Assembly (NCBI GenBank): GCA_014607495.2
Contig: CP053160.1
Span: 10,230,001-10,294,000 of the forward strand
DNA from: Carposina sasakii
Taxonomy: Eukaryota; Arthropoda; Insecta; Lepidoptera; Carposinidae
Length of the DNA: 64,000 bases
Direction of reading: 5' to 3'
Positions 1 to 32,235 of the stretch are shown here, one piece after another. How positions within the stretch are numbered: position 1 is the stretch's first letter; each line of letters opens with the position of its first letter. The notes beneath the pieces were generated by a model. That model was not told where the DNA came from. It did no database searches and was given only the letters and a program-made list of their open reading frames with translations. A program made the position numbers and the translations under genes.

Positions 1-62
1 CGTGCCCTGGAAGAGGCCTACGTCCAGCAGTGGACTGCAATAGGCTGAAGAAGAAGAAGTAG
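1..62 (+). mobile_element. RTE-type LINE 3' end with (GAA) tail
   Basis: The sequence GAGGCCTACGTCCAGCAGTGGACTGCAATAGGCTGA encodes the usual C-terminal residues of a lepidopteran RTE reverse transcriptase. It is followed by a (GAA)n/(TAA)n microsatellite tail. Only the 3' end is inside the window. Related ends occur at 6970-7025, 37030-37077 and 59603-59658. Confidence 0.75.
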
Positions 63-404
63 TAATAATAGCCAGAATTGCAGGATCGCAAATGAGGTCG
101 GTGTAACTTTGTTAGCTCATCAAATTCTTTAGTTTACTATAACAACATACACGGAAGGAGATGCATCTGTGTTGTCTTATAGTGAACTCTACTTCAACAC
201 AGGATTTAGTAAAATTTGTTTATGTATTAGGTACAGAGTATGAAGCTTTGCATGGAGCTGAAATTTCCTCTGAAAAGCTCACGCTATTTTCATAGTGTAC
301 ACGGCTTCTAATCAGCAATAAGCCGGTTACGTCAACATCACAGGTGCTGGAGTTCGATTCTTATAACCTTCGACATTTATTTATTTATTTACTTACTTAA
401 AAAT

Positions 405-439
405 TACACAAATGTTCTATACTATAGAACATTTGTGTA
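405..439. repeat. Perfect 17-bp inverted repeat with 1-nt centre
   Basis: The arms TACACAAATGTTCTATA and its exact complement are separated by one C. The palindrome abuts the left end of the dispersed element at 440-825. Confidence 0.9.
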
Positions 440-825
440 TACAGGATGATTTTTGGTCGTCAACGTTCCCGAAAACTACGGAATCTCCTCATCATCACGA
501 TCATTTTTCTCCATGGAAGCATACCTGGGAAGTGTCTGGTTTCCAAAATATTAGGGTCCAAAGTTGAGTAAATAGACTGCGTTTTTCTGCATAAATGTAC
601 ATAGACGCGCGTAGCAGGATTTTTTAACGAAAAAAACTTAATATCTGTCTATAAAAAAACTAACATAAACACTAGACACTGTAAATTTCGCACGATCAAG
701 GAATTTCAAAATTTTTTTCAAAAAAAAAAAAATTTTCCCTGCATTTTTTTTGGCATAAACTTACTTTATTTCATGTATAGAATACGTACCCTTCGTTAAA
801 GGTGGCCACAAAAAAACATCCTGTA
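440..825. mobile_element. 386-bp dispersed element with TACAGGATG inverted ends, copy 1
   Basis: It begins TACAGGATG and ends CATCCTGTA, flanked by TA on both sides. It is nearly colinear with 7891-8275 over its whole length. There is no coding capacity. The short inverted ends and possible TA duplication fit a non-autonomous Tc1/mariner-like element, though the class is inferred. Confidence 0.75.
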
Positions 826-1986
826 TAGGTAGAATCTATAGTATCCTGCAAAACTGCTTACGTGGATTGACTGCAGTTAGTAGTGTTGGACATTACCTAA
901 ATTATAATTATTTTAACTAAAATGAAAGAGGTTATGTAACGACATGTCATCAACAGATTACGTTGCATCATCTCACATTGAGAGTGAGTGAGTGATGGAT
1001 GATGAATGCTGAGAAAAGTCTCTCAATTAAAAAAATATATATATTCCAAGTAAAAATTGCACTGACTTTAGTTTTTTTTTACTTAGTTTCTTTTTTAGCT
1101 TAAACTCCATGTAACCTAGGTACCTCATCCTCTTTGTTAAAAGACTGCAAACCACACTCCCAGAGGAGCCATGAGCCAAGTGCCTAAACACGTTAAACTA
1201 CTATTGGAAAAAGCATTATTCCTCTGGCTAAGTCCTTAGTCCGCCATTTGGGTCTATCTTAGATTTTTAGGGCAAAGTACCGTTTGATGCCGTGTGGCAG
1301 AGTAAAATAGCACCACTCCATGTCTGCCTGTGGGTGTCGTACGTAAAAGGCAATTGAGGGTTTACGGGAGGTGGAGATGGCACCGCCACATAGTCCGAAA
1401 ATCACACTGCGATCACTAACCCGCCTGCTCACTATAAGCGAATGGCCGACCTATGGTCATAGTCTAGTGGCTTACCCTGGTGGAGTCCAGCAGTGTACTG
1501 CAATAAGTTGATGTGTATGTGTAGAGATAATTTCGACTGACACGAGAATCGGACGCTAAGTAATTGAAGTAGCAGCATCCAATTTCCGCTTTCTATTGAG
1601 CTTAATGCATCTACCTACATACATGCAAAGATAGGCTAGGAATAGTCAAATAAAGCAAACTATTACTTACATAGAAATTATCAGCGTAATTTAACTTGCA
1701 TTCTGTAAAGTAATTCTAATTATGTACATACTTATTGAAACTTGTTGAAGCTCTGACGCGATAAGCTTAATTATACGTACCTATTTAAAATGACCGTTTC
1801 GATCGATATGTTAACAGGTCGCTAGATTGTTGTATTTGTGCCCGATAAGCGACGGTAGACTCACTCCTCCCCACCTGGGACTAGTGAAAAGTGGGTGTGT
1901 AATTTGCACACTTCTGCCCAACCTCTTTCGAGGATAATGGGCTTTGTAGATAAGTATACATTCAAAAAATTTTTTTTTATAATACG

Positions 1987-2045
1987 GCTCTATTTATATT
2001 TGCTTAGTTAACATTATTAAAAAAGCAAATATAAATAAATAGAGC
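1987..2045. repeat. AT-rich hairpin
   Basis: GCTCTATTTATATTTGCTT is followed 18 bp later by its complement, which carries one 4-base insertion (AAAT). It is a small palindromic repeat in the PKC intron. Confidence 0.6.
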
Positions 2046-2439
2046 ACTCAAAATATTGTTCGTAACACAGTATATAAAGGTTATCATAACGTCAATTAGA
2101 AACCTTGTCGCACTACATAAATTACTAAAACAGAAATATTCATTAAGGACCCTAATCCTCGGCTACCTTTACTAAGGTTCCATCTGGCTGACTCCGATAA
2201 ATTAGAGTTGTGCTTATCCAATCCTCCCACGTTCGGGCGTTTTGCGACCAATGGTCTTGCGTCTGTAACTATTATGTTACATAGATTTATTTATTTATAC
2301 AGCTGTGTTCCAAGAAGGATAGCCAGAACTGAAGGATCATAGGGAGATCCCACAGCCACGTTTAGCATTTGCTAAAGCAAATGATCATCTATACATATAA
2401 TAAATCTATCTATACATATAATAAAAATGTAACGGATCG

Positions 2440-2705
2440 CTGTCTGTACATTGAAGATATATGAGAAAAAATATTATAGGAGACCTTTATCAACGCAATA
2501 GTATGAAAGAATGATTTTTATAATTTTTGTCTGCTTGTGTAATGCATTTTTGTCTGATGCATTTTTCAGGAATACATTGTGACAGGTCCCACTTAACATA
2601 TAGGCTACTTTTTATCCCGGGAAAATGTTTATATCCCGGATAATTTCGACAATTTGTTTTTTCTGTAGTCCACGCAGACGGAGTCGCGGGCGTCCACTAG
2701 TCAGT
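2440..2705 (-). mobile_element. LINE-like 3' end fragment (minus orientation)
   Basis: The reverse strand carries GCGACTCCGTCTGCGTGGAC and a TATCCGGGATA block also found, in the plus orientation, at 15145-15345 (GCGACTTTGTCCACGTGGAC, ATATCCGGGATAAAAAGTAG). It is non-coding. Confidence 0.55.
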
Positions 2706-2885
2706 AATAAGTTGATAGCTTATTCCCTAAGAGAACGGCCGAGTTCCTTAGTCGACTTTTACGGCAGGCACGGAAGGAGATGCAGATGATGTATTCTATT
2801 GTAACCCCGCATCAGCACAATGACTGATATGTTAATATACGTTTATATCTAGAATAAGCATATAGATAGCCTCATAAAGAAGCTC

Positions 2886-3243
2886 AGGATCGCACAGCGA
2901 GCGATGGAGAGAGCTATGCTCGGGATCTCTCTGCGTGATCGATTGAGGAGATCCGCAGACGTACAAAGATCACCGACATAGCTCAACGGTCCAGAAAGCT
3001 GAAGTGGCAATGGGCAGGGCACATAGCTCGAAGATCTGATGGCCGATGGAGTCGGAAAGTTCTAGAGTGGATACCACGTATCCGCAAACGCAGCGTGGGA
3101 AGGCCACCCGCGAGGTGGACGGACGACCTGGCCAAGATCGCGGGCGTCGGTTGGATGCAGGCTGCTTCGACCGGTCGGAATGGAGGTTGTTGGGGGAGGC
3201 CTATGTCCAACAGTGGACTTCTTAGGGCTGTAAATGATGATGA
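2886..3243 (+). pseudogene. RTE-clade LINE reverse transcriptase C-terminus, frameshifted
   Basis: Conceptual reading gives RIAQRAMERAMLGISLRDRL, then after a frame change EIRRRTKITDIAQRSRKLKW, QWAGHIARRSDGRWSRKVLE and SVGRPPARWTDDLAKIAG, typical of the C-terminal end of RTE-type LINE proteins. The frame break falls after RLR. The element ends in GGAGGCCTATGTCCAACAGT and a (GAT)n tail. It is a 5'-truncated, dead copy in the upstream PKC intron. Confidence 0.85.
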
Positions 3244-3269
3244 TGAAGCATATAGCTAAGAGATTATAT

Positions 3270-3445
3270 TTATCACTAGGGACCTGCCCCGGCTTCGCAA
3301 GGGTGCAATGCTGTTACTATACATAAACCTTCCTCTTGAATCACTCTACTTACTTGAAAAAAAAAACGCATAAAAATCTGTTGCGTAGTTTAATGTAAGC
3401 ATCATAGGGACAGACAGATAGCGGAAAGCAACTTTGTTTTATACT
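3270..3445 (+). mobile_element. LINE 3' end fragment (CCGGCTTCGC family)
   Basis: It shares GACCTGCCCCGGCTTCGC, the TAAACCTT..TGAATCACTCTA block and ATAGGGACAGACAG..AACTTTGTTTTA with 60530-60745. These are conserved 3' tails of a lepidopteran LINE family, with no ORF here. Confidence 0.6.
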
Positions 3446-3951
3446 GTGTTATGATTTAAGACATTATTTCATCTACGATTGTAAAATTTTTACTTTAGCA
3501 CCTGCCTCGAAAAGCACGAGCCGTTGCGCGTTGGTCTCCCTCTAGTCCGTGTCGGATTTCCGACCCATCGGACTATGAAAGTAAGAAAATAGAGAATGCG
3601 CGTGTTAATACCTTATTAGTTTATTGCGAAAAGTTTATTTTTCATTTTTTTTTGTTATATGTAGAAATATACCTAACACATAACAGTAAGTATACGAGTA
3701 GCTTATAGATAGAATGTAGAAAAAAAACTAATATTGTCAATTAGCTATACCTGAGGAGGGTTGGCGTCAGGCAGGCGGACAGCCGTATAACCTAGGCAAT
3801 ATAAATTGGGAAAGAAACCATATTGCGCTGACCCCATGAATAACGGCAGGAAGATGGTGATAAGAAAGATCATAATAAAAGCTTTTATTTTATTACATAT
3901 TAAACCTTTTTATAATATCTGTTGTTATAAAAAAAAATCCTTTTGTTTCAG

Positions 3952-24559
<20,608 letters not shown>

Positions 24560-24611
<52 letters not shown>

Positions 24612-24622
24612 GTGTGTGTGTT
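24560..24622. repeat. (TG)n microsatellite after the PKC C-tail exon
   Basis: About 30 TG dinucleotides with few interruptions begin within 8 bp of the GTGAGT donor at 24554. Confidence 0.95.
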
Positions 24623-24672
24623 AGTGTGTGAACAGCTTATATGTATGTATACCATTTTATTTGTTATTTCAG

Positions 24673-24809
24673 ACTTGAATCTTCTAAACATTGAAGCTTT
24701 TCATCGGCATTTGTTTCGGAGCCGGGCACTTCAGACACTAGTCTCGTCTCTCTCACACTCGCGGCGTTGCCGCATGCTGTCTCGTTCCTTCTCGACAACA
24801 CTGTGTTAA
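24673..24809 (+). CDS. Putative alternative last coding exon of PKC
   Basis: It follows a T-rich tract and CAG acceptor. Spliced from the GTGAGT donor at 24554, it stays open for 45 codons (starting D-LNLLNIEAFHRHLF) to a TAA at 24807-24809. The encoded tail is Arg/Ser/Leu-rich and I do not recognise it. The support is only splice-site quality and frame, so it may equally be 3' untranslated sequence. Confidence 0.3.
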
Positions 24810-25446
24810 GTTCAAGACCTTCTCAAGCAAAATATCAAGATTAATTGACATGTTATTGATGTAAGAGTTTGCTCATTCCCATTTTAGTTATTTTGTGTTC
24901 GTCTAATTTAATCATCTACTTACTGTTTATTAAAATCACCTGCAATAATTTGGCAATTGATAAAATAATCTCAACGAATTATTCGAAGCAATACTAATTG
25001 GCGTTTATGTGCTTTTGCGCTCCTAAATTTATGCTCTCTATTTAATTTTCAATTATGGTAACATTTGATCTTTATGGTAACACCAAAAACGGATCTAATA
25101 TGTAGACTAGAGTTTAAACACTTTTTTAAGGTTTTTGAGTACTAATCTCAATGTTTATTTATTTAAATGGAATTATATCATGATCTTGGGGCCACTTGGT
25201 AGTGAATGTGTAAACCTTTGCGTGTTTAGAGATATTTCTTACCTACCAAATCAATGACTGGAAGACTAAAGCATGGAAGCACTACTTTTGCTTTCCCTTG
25301 CTTTAGTGTTTAATCTCTTGGTATAAATTGACATCTGTGTAGTATGTTTTGTTGTTCACATATCAGTGTTTCGGTGTATATAGTGTGGATGAAGGTTTTA
25401 GAAGTCATATTATCAGAATATGACATTTCGTCTAAGGTCACCTCAA

Positions 25447-25452
25447 TAAAAT
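25447..25452 (+). promoter_or_regulatory. Candidate polyadenylation signal for PKC
   Basis: This AATAAA lies about 640 bp after the last possible PKC stop, in AT-rich non-coding sequence. Other AATAAA motifs occur by chance in such DNA, so the assignment is tentative. Confidence 0.3.
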
Positions 25453-27688
25453 TTTGAGCTTGTTATAATCATAAGGTTTCCTTAATACAAGGCTCACTTG
25501 TAGAATCTCGGCATTGCCCCATTTAATGTAGCTAGGAGAATTTCGTCGGTATTAAATTTCCTTTAATTCGTCATTAGGATTTCTTTCGACTTCTTTTTTC
25601 ATCGGCTGTCAAAAATGGCTGTAATATTAAGTTTTGATTGTCTATGCTGTATAGTCTATGGCTAAGTGTTATTTTGTTTTACGCATTTAAGTAAGTTCAC
25701 TCTATCGTGTACGCAGTTTTTGATGTTGGATCTAATAATTCAATGAGCTTGTATGTGTGGGTGTGTGTTTCTGCTACTTTTTTGGTGAAATTAGGTGATG
25801 GCTAGTATTTTTATTTATGTGATTCCGCTGCCATTTTTATTATGTTTCTATTTTATTTTTTGTGACTTAGAAACTTGGTCAGTAGTACTTTTTTATTTAT
25901 TGGGTAAGACCTTGTTATAATGCCTAATTTCACCATAAAAAGAACAGCTTTTTGCTGTTAATATTATCTACTAATAAGCCTTACTAACTTAAAGATACTA
26001 ACATAATTTATATTAAAAAAATCATACATTTAAATAATATAAAATCTCTTGCTAGATTAAAACCATTGTGAATTTAAAATGAGAAAGCATTCGATTCTAA
26101 ATTGACATAAAAATAAAATGACATTTTAGGTGTTTATAATTTTTTAATTGTAAGTATTGTCTATAAGGCATCTTTATTGGGAAACCCAGTTCGTGTCGTC
26201 TCGCTCTGTCAAACAAAATGTTGTGTGCGCGAGTGAGACATGAGATATTTGAAAGAACGAATCTCGGGTAACTTAATGAGACTTATTAACATATATATAA
26301 TTATAACAGATAAGCTCAGATTTTGATGCATTTTTCTCAATAAGAGAGATAATTAATTACCAAGTTTCCCAATAAATATGCCAAATTTCTACTGCGGTAC
26401 TAGTTCTGCATACGGGAACTATAGTGAAAGTGACTTTTTCTAGTTTGTAAGCTTCAATATAAGTATACGCTGGCTCATTTAGCGATTTTATTAAGCCTTT
26501 TTATGTGTGTTATTTGTAAGCAAACTATTGTGTACTTTAAGAGTAGTTATTTCGATTCTATCTCTATGAGTTAATCGATAAACAGCTGGAACGGGAGCCA
26601 ATGACAAGGGCGCTAAAATGCCCAATTAGCTCATCCATGTACGCAGCTACATTTTATGCGCCCAAACCACTATTATGCCACCATAATATTTTTGACAGAT
26701 GACAACTGCTGTCATAATGGCACGTGTTGTTAAAATTACATTTTCTACTATCTTGCATGTCGCCCTACGTACAACATTTTATGCATAAAATGTAGGTGTA
26801 CAATTCCATCCCTAGGGTTTTAGGCGCTCAATTTATAGCGAATTTGTCCCACTTGCGTAGCGAAACGTGGATTAAACTAAATGAAAATGTATCCAACAGT
26901 AATGAAGTAACAAATATTCCAGCGCCATATATAGTACGTAATGTCAGTATTCGTGCATTTTTGGCGCTTATTATCTTTTTAAAACCCAACTTCGTGTGAC
27001 TAGCATTGGCTTTCAAGTATTTTTTATTTTTATTTTTTTATATAACTAGGTTTTCCTTGCGACTCTGTCTGTCATAAAGAAAAGGTAGGTGCATTCTTTA
27101 AAAAATATATAAAATAATAATTTTAAAAGAAATAAGTTTATAGAATCTGGATATTCTGTCCTTTAATACGTACCTACTGATAGATACCATACAAATTTCA
27201 TTGAAATTCGTTTAGGCGTTACACTGAACAGACAGATTCGTTACATCAGGCACCAATTTTTTTATAAATATACATTGATTGCCAAGAAACTACGGTAACA
27301 TAATAACATAAGTATTTCTAGGATAATTTGATACACGTCCTTTATTGGGTTACACGGCATGCTTCCTTTAGCCTTAAGAAGCACAGTTTGTCCCCCTCGC
27401 ACATTTATGGTTAGAGCGAGATAACACGTTTTCGTTTGATTCTGCATAGGACTGCTTTCCTTTACGTATTTCGGACAATTTGAAGTGACACAAGATTACA
27501 GATTCTTCAAAATTAAACTGTGTGCAACTCTACCAAAGATACAACAAATTTATTATTAGCGGTGATATTAAAATGCACATACCTACCGGTTAACATTTTG
27601 ACAGATGTTTATGCAATATCGCCCTATCCTTTTCTGTCGCTCAGACCGTCATTTGAAAGAGCTAGAAAGATAGAAGGTATAAAGCAGT

Positions 27689-27804
27689 GGGGCAAGCACG
27701 AACCTTTTTACGCGGCGTAACGCTAGCGACTCGCTAGCAAAATCTATGTGATTTGACAGTTTGACGCTAGCGTAACGGACTATCGAGAGGTTCGTGCTTA
27801 CCCC
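27689..27804. mobile_element. 116-bp MITE with GGGGTAAGCACGAACCT ends, copy 2
   Basis: Over 90 percent identical by eye to 19827-19942, in the same orientation. One base of the left terminus has changed (GGGGCAAGC). Confidence 0.85.
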
Positions 27805-29691
27805 TCTGGTATATTCGCTCATATTATAGGTAGTATACTCGTATATGTGCAATTTCTATATTGGAGAGGTTAAATCTTGTTTTACTTCAAATTAAAGATA
27901 TTTGAGCACGAAGCATTCACCTAATTTTACTATTATAGCATTTTAAATTGTAGTTGGCTAGCTTACGCGTTTGTCACCACTCATACTGACCAGGTCAGTA
28001 TTTTATAGGTTAAGAAATAATAGGTGAAGTTTAAAAAACTTGTAGCTATGTATCTAATCATATAACTATCATTACATAAGATCTCACTTGTAAATAAGCA
28101 TAGAATACTAACATTATTACATTGCTACCTGTTGCTGGTCATTTTGTTATTATTTGTTTTTATTATTCTATTAATAATTATTAATAATCATGTACTTTAT
28201 TATTTTGTTAAGTATTTTGAATATTTTACAGTTGTTACCAAAAAGTATTCAGTTATGATAAATGTATTATTTGTTTGTTATGATATCGAAGATCATGTAT
28301 TAAAATTAAATTTGTTAAAAGTAGCTATCTCCGTTACATATAAATCTAAGGTCCACTTGTAGTAATTTCTAAATCTAGTTAGATCGAGTACTAGCGGCCG
28401 CCCAAGAAAGACAAGAGTAAACTTTAGTATTCCCGTTATTTTTCGTTCCCGTGGGAATTTCAGGAAATCCCTTCTAAGTGGAACTAGGTATAATGTCACA
28501 AAAGCAAGATACCACGGTCCAAATATCACGTTTCTAACTTCAGTAATTTTGCCTCGGCGTTAATGTTTAATCAGTTAGGACATGAACTTTATATCGAGTA
28601 TAAGCATAGGTACATCCATTTTGACATAAACAGAGATAGTTCTCTTGTGTTTTATTTCTGGACAATTACTTCTTGTATTTTTTTACAAGTGGGCCTAAAA
28701 GATAAACAAGAATTTTCCTAATATTTTTACGTGTTTTTGAGATACGTCAATTTTAGTTAAATTTATTTATAACCAATAATGACATGAAATATATGTTTTC
28801 CTATGTATTAATTAGTAATGTATAGTCAGTGAGATAATTGTATTGATATTATTTAGCTTGTAATTAGTTTTTAATATAGTTTCTTCCTCCATTTTGTGTC
28901 ATAATAGAAGAAACGCATGTGTTGATTTTAAAATATCTCATAAAATATAGGCCTAAATCACTTTCTTACTAGTTTAAGCCCGTAGGTATACAGGACTTAT
29001 ATTTGAGTATTTTTATATATGGCAACTATAAAAAAAGTTCCTTTAAATCTCCATCATATATTAAAAATAATTTTACTACAGACAATGGCTGAATGGACAT
29101 AGTTTCCATTGCCTTTCCTGCGGTATTAAATAAAACTTTAAATCACACAACCAATCAACGAGTAGCATGATTGAGACATATCTTTGGGTAAATAAACTAT
29201 CATCGGATGACGATAAGTTTGACCGTTTGTGTGTCATATCTGTGCCAGCATCGTAGCGCCTCAACGGTTGGATCGATTCGAGTAGGGTTTTGGTGTGATC
29301 AAGTGGAGGACTTTTTTATAGTTGCCGATCGTAATCCGTTGTACTAAAAGTTGATGAAATATACAAGATACCAAGATGTATTTATCAATCAAACTCATTT
29401 TGTTACAAGTGAGTAAAATGCAGTATTACACCACCGGAAACATTCTAGTGTATTTTGCCCTAAAATAAACTAGTCAAATTTTTCATTGACTTTTGAGCTG
29501 ACGGTACACCGCGTATAAAGGTTCGTCCATACCGCTCCTTTTAATAATTATGTCGACGTTACCGTTTTACCGCAGCGTACTTTAAGCAACAATATGGAGC
29601 TGTACGAGTATAAACGATATGATGTTTCACTGCAATTCTTTAACGTCACCGTATTTTTAGTAGTGGAGTGGCCGAGCCTTAAGCTGTCTTT

Positions 29692-29818
29692 CCATTAGAG
29701 ATGTGAGACTAATGCGTGTGATATCCACAAATCAAATTCATTGACATCGTGGACCAATGAATTTGATTGGTGAATATCAATCGCATCCATATCAACGTGG
29801 CATAACACATCTCTGGTG
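29692..29818. mobile_element. Palindromic MITE (AGAGATGTG family)
   Basis: CATTAGAGATGTG and CACATCTCTGGTG are inverted ends. The centre contains AATTCATTG and CAATGAATT, which are also inverted. The 127-bp unit could fold end to end. Confidence 0.75.
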
Positions 29819-30433
29819 TAAAGGCTAACCTTGCATTGACGTCTGTACCCGCACGTCAACTGTGCCAAATTGTAATTTGTAAATATTTTTCATGGTATTT
29901 AGCGGTATTTTTATCGACTATAGGTATGGAATTATCACTGATTTTTCTAAGACAATTTTTAAGGTTTGTTTTGTATTCTATATGTGACAGCATATAACTA
30001 AGGCGTATGAACTTGGCCATTTAAAGTTGGTGTAGTCCAATCATAGGCAATTACAGCTAAAGGTAAAAGCTGCTACAGATATTTGAACTAACCTATAATA
30101 ATAGACAAAAAATTAGTCTTGCTAGAAATGCCTTAGGCCCTTTGCCACACTTAGCGGAAATGCAGTTACCGCCAAAATCGCCATTACAAGGTAATGCACC
30201 TAAAAGACGGCGATGTATGTAATGTGTCGGATAAATATTATAGTTACACGCAATGACTTATGTGGTGGATTTTCTAGCTAGCTGAAATATGATATGGTAT
30301 GGTCACATACAGAATACAAAACGATACCTATGTTATGATTGTTAATCTCGGTTACAATTAACATGAATTTTGCCCTCAGATAATATTTAGATAAGATTTA
30401 ATTAATATTAATGTTTTCATTTATAATTTAAAT

Positions 30434-30620
30434 CAGTGGTTCCCAAAGTGGTCCAGGTGGACCCCCAGGGGTCTACAGGAGACTCGACGGGGTTCTACGT
30501 TGGCGTGAAAAAATTGAGGTTCACAATTAATTTGTATGTGATGTAGGCCTCTAGGGGGTCCACCAGAACCAGTAAACTTTTGAAAGGGGTCTACGAGAAA
30601 TAAAAGTTTGGGAACCTCTG
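30434..30620. mobile_element. 187-bp non-autonomous hAT-like element with perfect 8-bp TSD
   Basis: The left end CAGTGGTTCCCAAA and the right end TTTGGGAACCTCTG are inverted with one mismatch. The identical octamer ATTTAAAT flanks it at 30426-30433 and 30621-30628. Eight-base duplications and CAG..CTG termini are hallmarks of hAT elements. Confidence 0.93.
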
Positions 30621-31567
30621 ATTTAAATGAACAAAGCCTTTCTCTTCCTCGCCTTGTTTGTATCACTCTACCTTTTCACAAATTTATTGTAAAGCAAGGT
30701 GAAACTTAAACAATTTACTATAATTTTCACATTTACAACTTTCTCTGTGATATTTCATCTATTCACTTGCTATTTGCAAGGATTTCGCGATTTTTCAATA
30801 TCAGCAGTTTATTTTTATGTTCATAAACTTGTGCCAAATTTTCTTAATGAAAAATCCATACAAATTAGAGTCGAATAAAAACAATTCTCAGGTGTTATCG
30901 CGAAAGTCTTGTAACTAGATACTAAACAATTCCAAGTGCACTTTCTTTGTGTTAATCTACCATTGCCTCTTTAATAGAAATATTATAACATTTAATATTA
31001 TCAAATTTTGAATTTAATCAATTGTAAGAGGGGTTATGTGTGGAGCATTGTATGGAATAATGTCAACTGCTTGTTTGCTAACTCTGTCAGTTGCTAATGA
31101 ATGAAGGAGATGCACAAGCAATCTCAAACTGATGAAGTGGCCGCTTGGTAAAAGTTTTGTATAAAATATAGAAAACATGTACACTTTGGAGCATAAAGTC
31201 AATACAAAGAGGAGGTGGTATAACATTCAGTAAATAGCTGGGAAGGGTAGGTAAACTATAGTGAGAGGCATATAGCTAGTTTCCTACAGCCTATACTACA
31301 CTGTCTTGCGGTCGATATTGTTTAGAAACTCCCCATGGTATCTGGTTCATTATGTGGAACTGAAACAAGCAGCATTGTGCAAGCGAGACACTGCTATAAG
31401 TGTAGGTAGAGCGACATCTCGCTCCCACAATGGAAACAAGTGTTAAGACTTCACGGTAACCTCTCAGTGATTAAGAGGACCTTAGGCGCTGGAATGAATT
31501 TTACCAGCCACTTCACATTGGTTTAGGTGGTTCTAAATCAAATTTTAATAGCCTAAGGCTGCTATTC

Positions 31568-31695
31568 CACCAGAGATGTGCTGTGCTTGCTACGGATGCG
31601 TGTGTTATCCACAAATCATGTACATTGGTCCATGATGTCAATGAATTTGATTGGTAGATATCAAACGCATCCTTAGCAACGTAGTATTCGCATAT
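31568..31695. mobile_element. Palindromic MITE (AGAGATGTG family), right end decayed
   Basis: CACCAGAGATGTG begins the copy. GCGTGTGTTATCCACAAATC and ATTTGATTGGTAGATATCAA match 29692-29818. The right terminus is not recognisable. Confidence 0.65.
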
Positions 31696-32111
31696 CATTA
31701 GAGAAAAAGAAGCCTTCTCATTAGGCAGTATTAAATTGAGTAAATAAGATTATTACAGTCTCCACACATAACCTCTACGAGATTTATTGCATATTCTATT
31801 AAAAATATCGATAGCGTAGTTTAAAGTATTTCGATTTGTAGCATTGCATTGTCATTTTCGAATGTAAAATTGTAATTTTAAAATATTTTCGATGGTTGTA
31901 AGGCAGGGTCCGTTGGGACGCGGGTTGGCGCGGATTGGGATTGTGTATGTTGATTGTACTCAATAATATAAATTTCTAATCCATTAGATATATGCTTTTT
32001 ATTTCGGCTCCTTATTTGATCTATATCCCACTGCTGATAACAAAGTTTTTTAATAAACCGTTGGTATTTTTAAGCGGATTGAGAAAAATACGACAAATTA
32101 GGAATTAAAGT

Positions 32112-32117
32112 TTTATT
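32112..32117 (-). promoter_or_regulatory. Candidate polyadenylation signal for TTC36
   Basis: AATAAA on the minus strand, about 120 bp downstream of the TTC36 stop codon. Position and composition fit a 3' processing signal. Confidence 0.45.
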
Positions 32118-32235
32118 AGATTTGATCTGTTTTTATTAACATGTAAAAGTAGTTCTTAGTTAAAACATTGTATTTCTTTGTTTATTGTATAATTTGTATC
32201 TTCTATAGGTATTTCCTATATTTATCATTTATATA

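Larger units (their letters stand above)
24810..32235. other. Intergenic region between PKC and TTC36
   Basis: AT-rich DNA, part of which may be PKC 3' UTR. It contains the MITEs at 27689-27804, 29692-29818 and 31568-31695, the hAT-like element 30434-30620, a LINE tail fragment near 28392 (CTAGCGGCCGCCCA), and a short relative of the 45-kb fold-back arm at 29083-29128. I see no supported gene here; ORFs up to about 80 codons look random. Confidence 0.6.

Noticed and set aside
2983..3210. 75-codon minus-strand ORF
   Set aside because: It is antisense to the RTE reverse-transcriptase remnant, whose plus-strand reading explains the sequence.
1..3951. First coding exon of PKC
   Set aside because: I looked for a pseudosubstrate or HxxxxxFCxxC exon ending in a split Trp codon and found none, so I assume it is upstream of the window.
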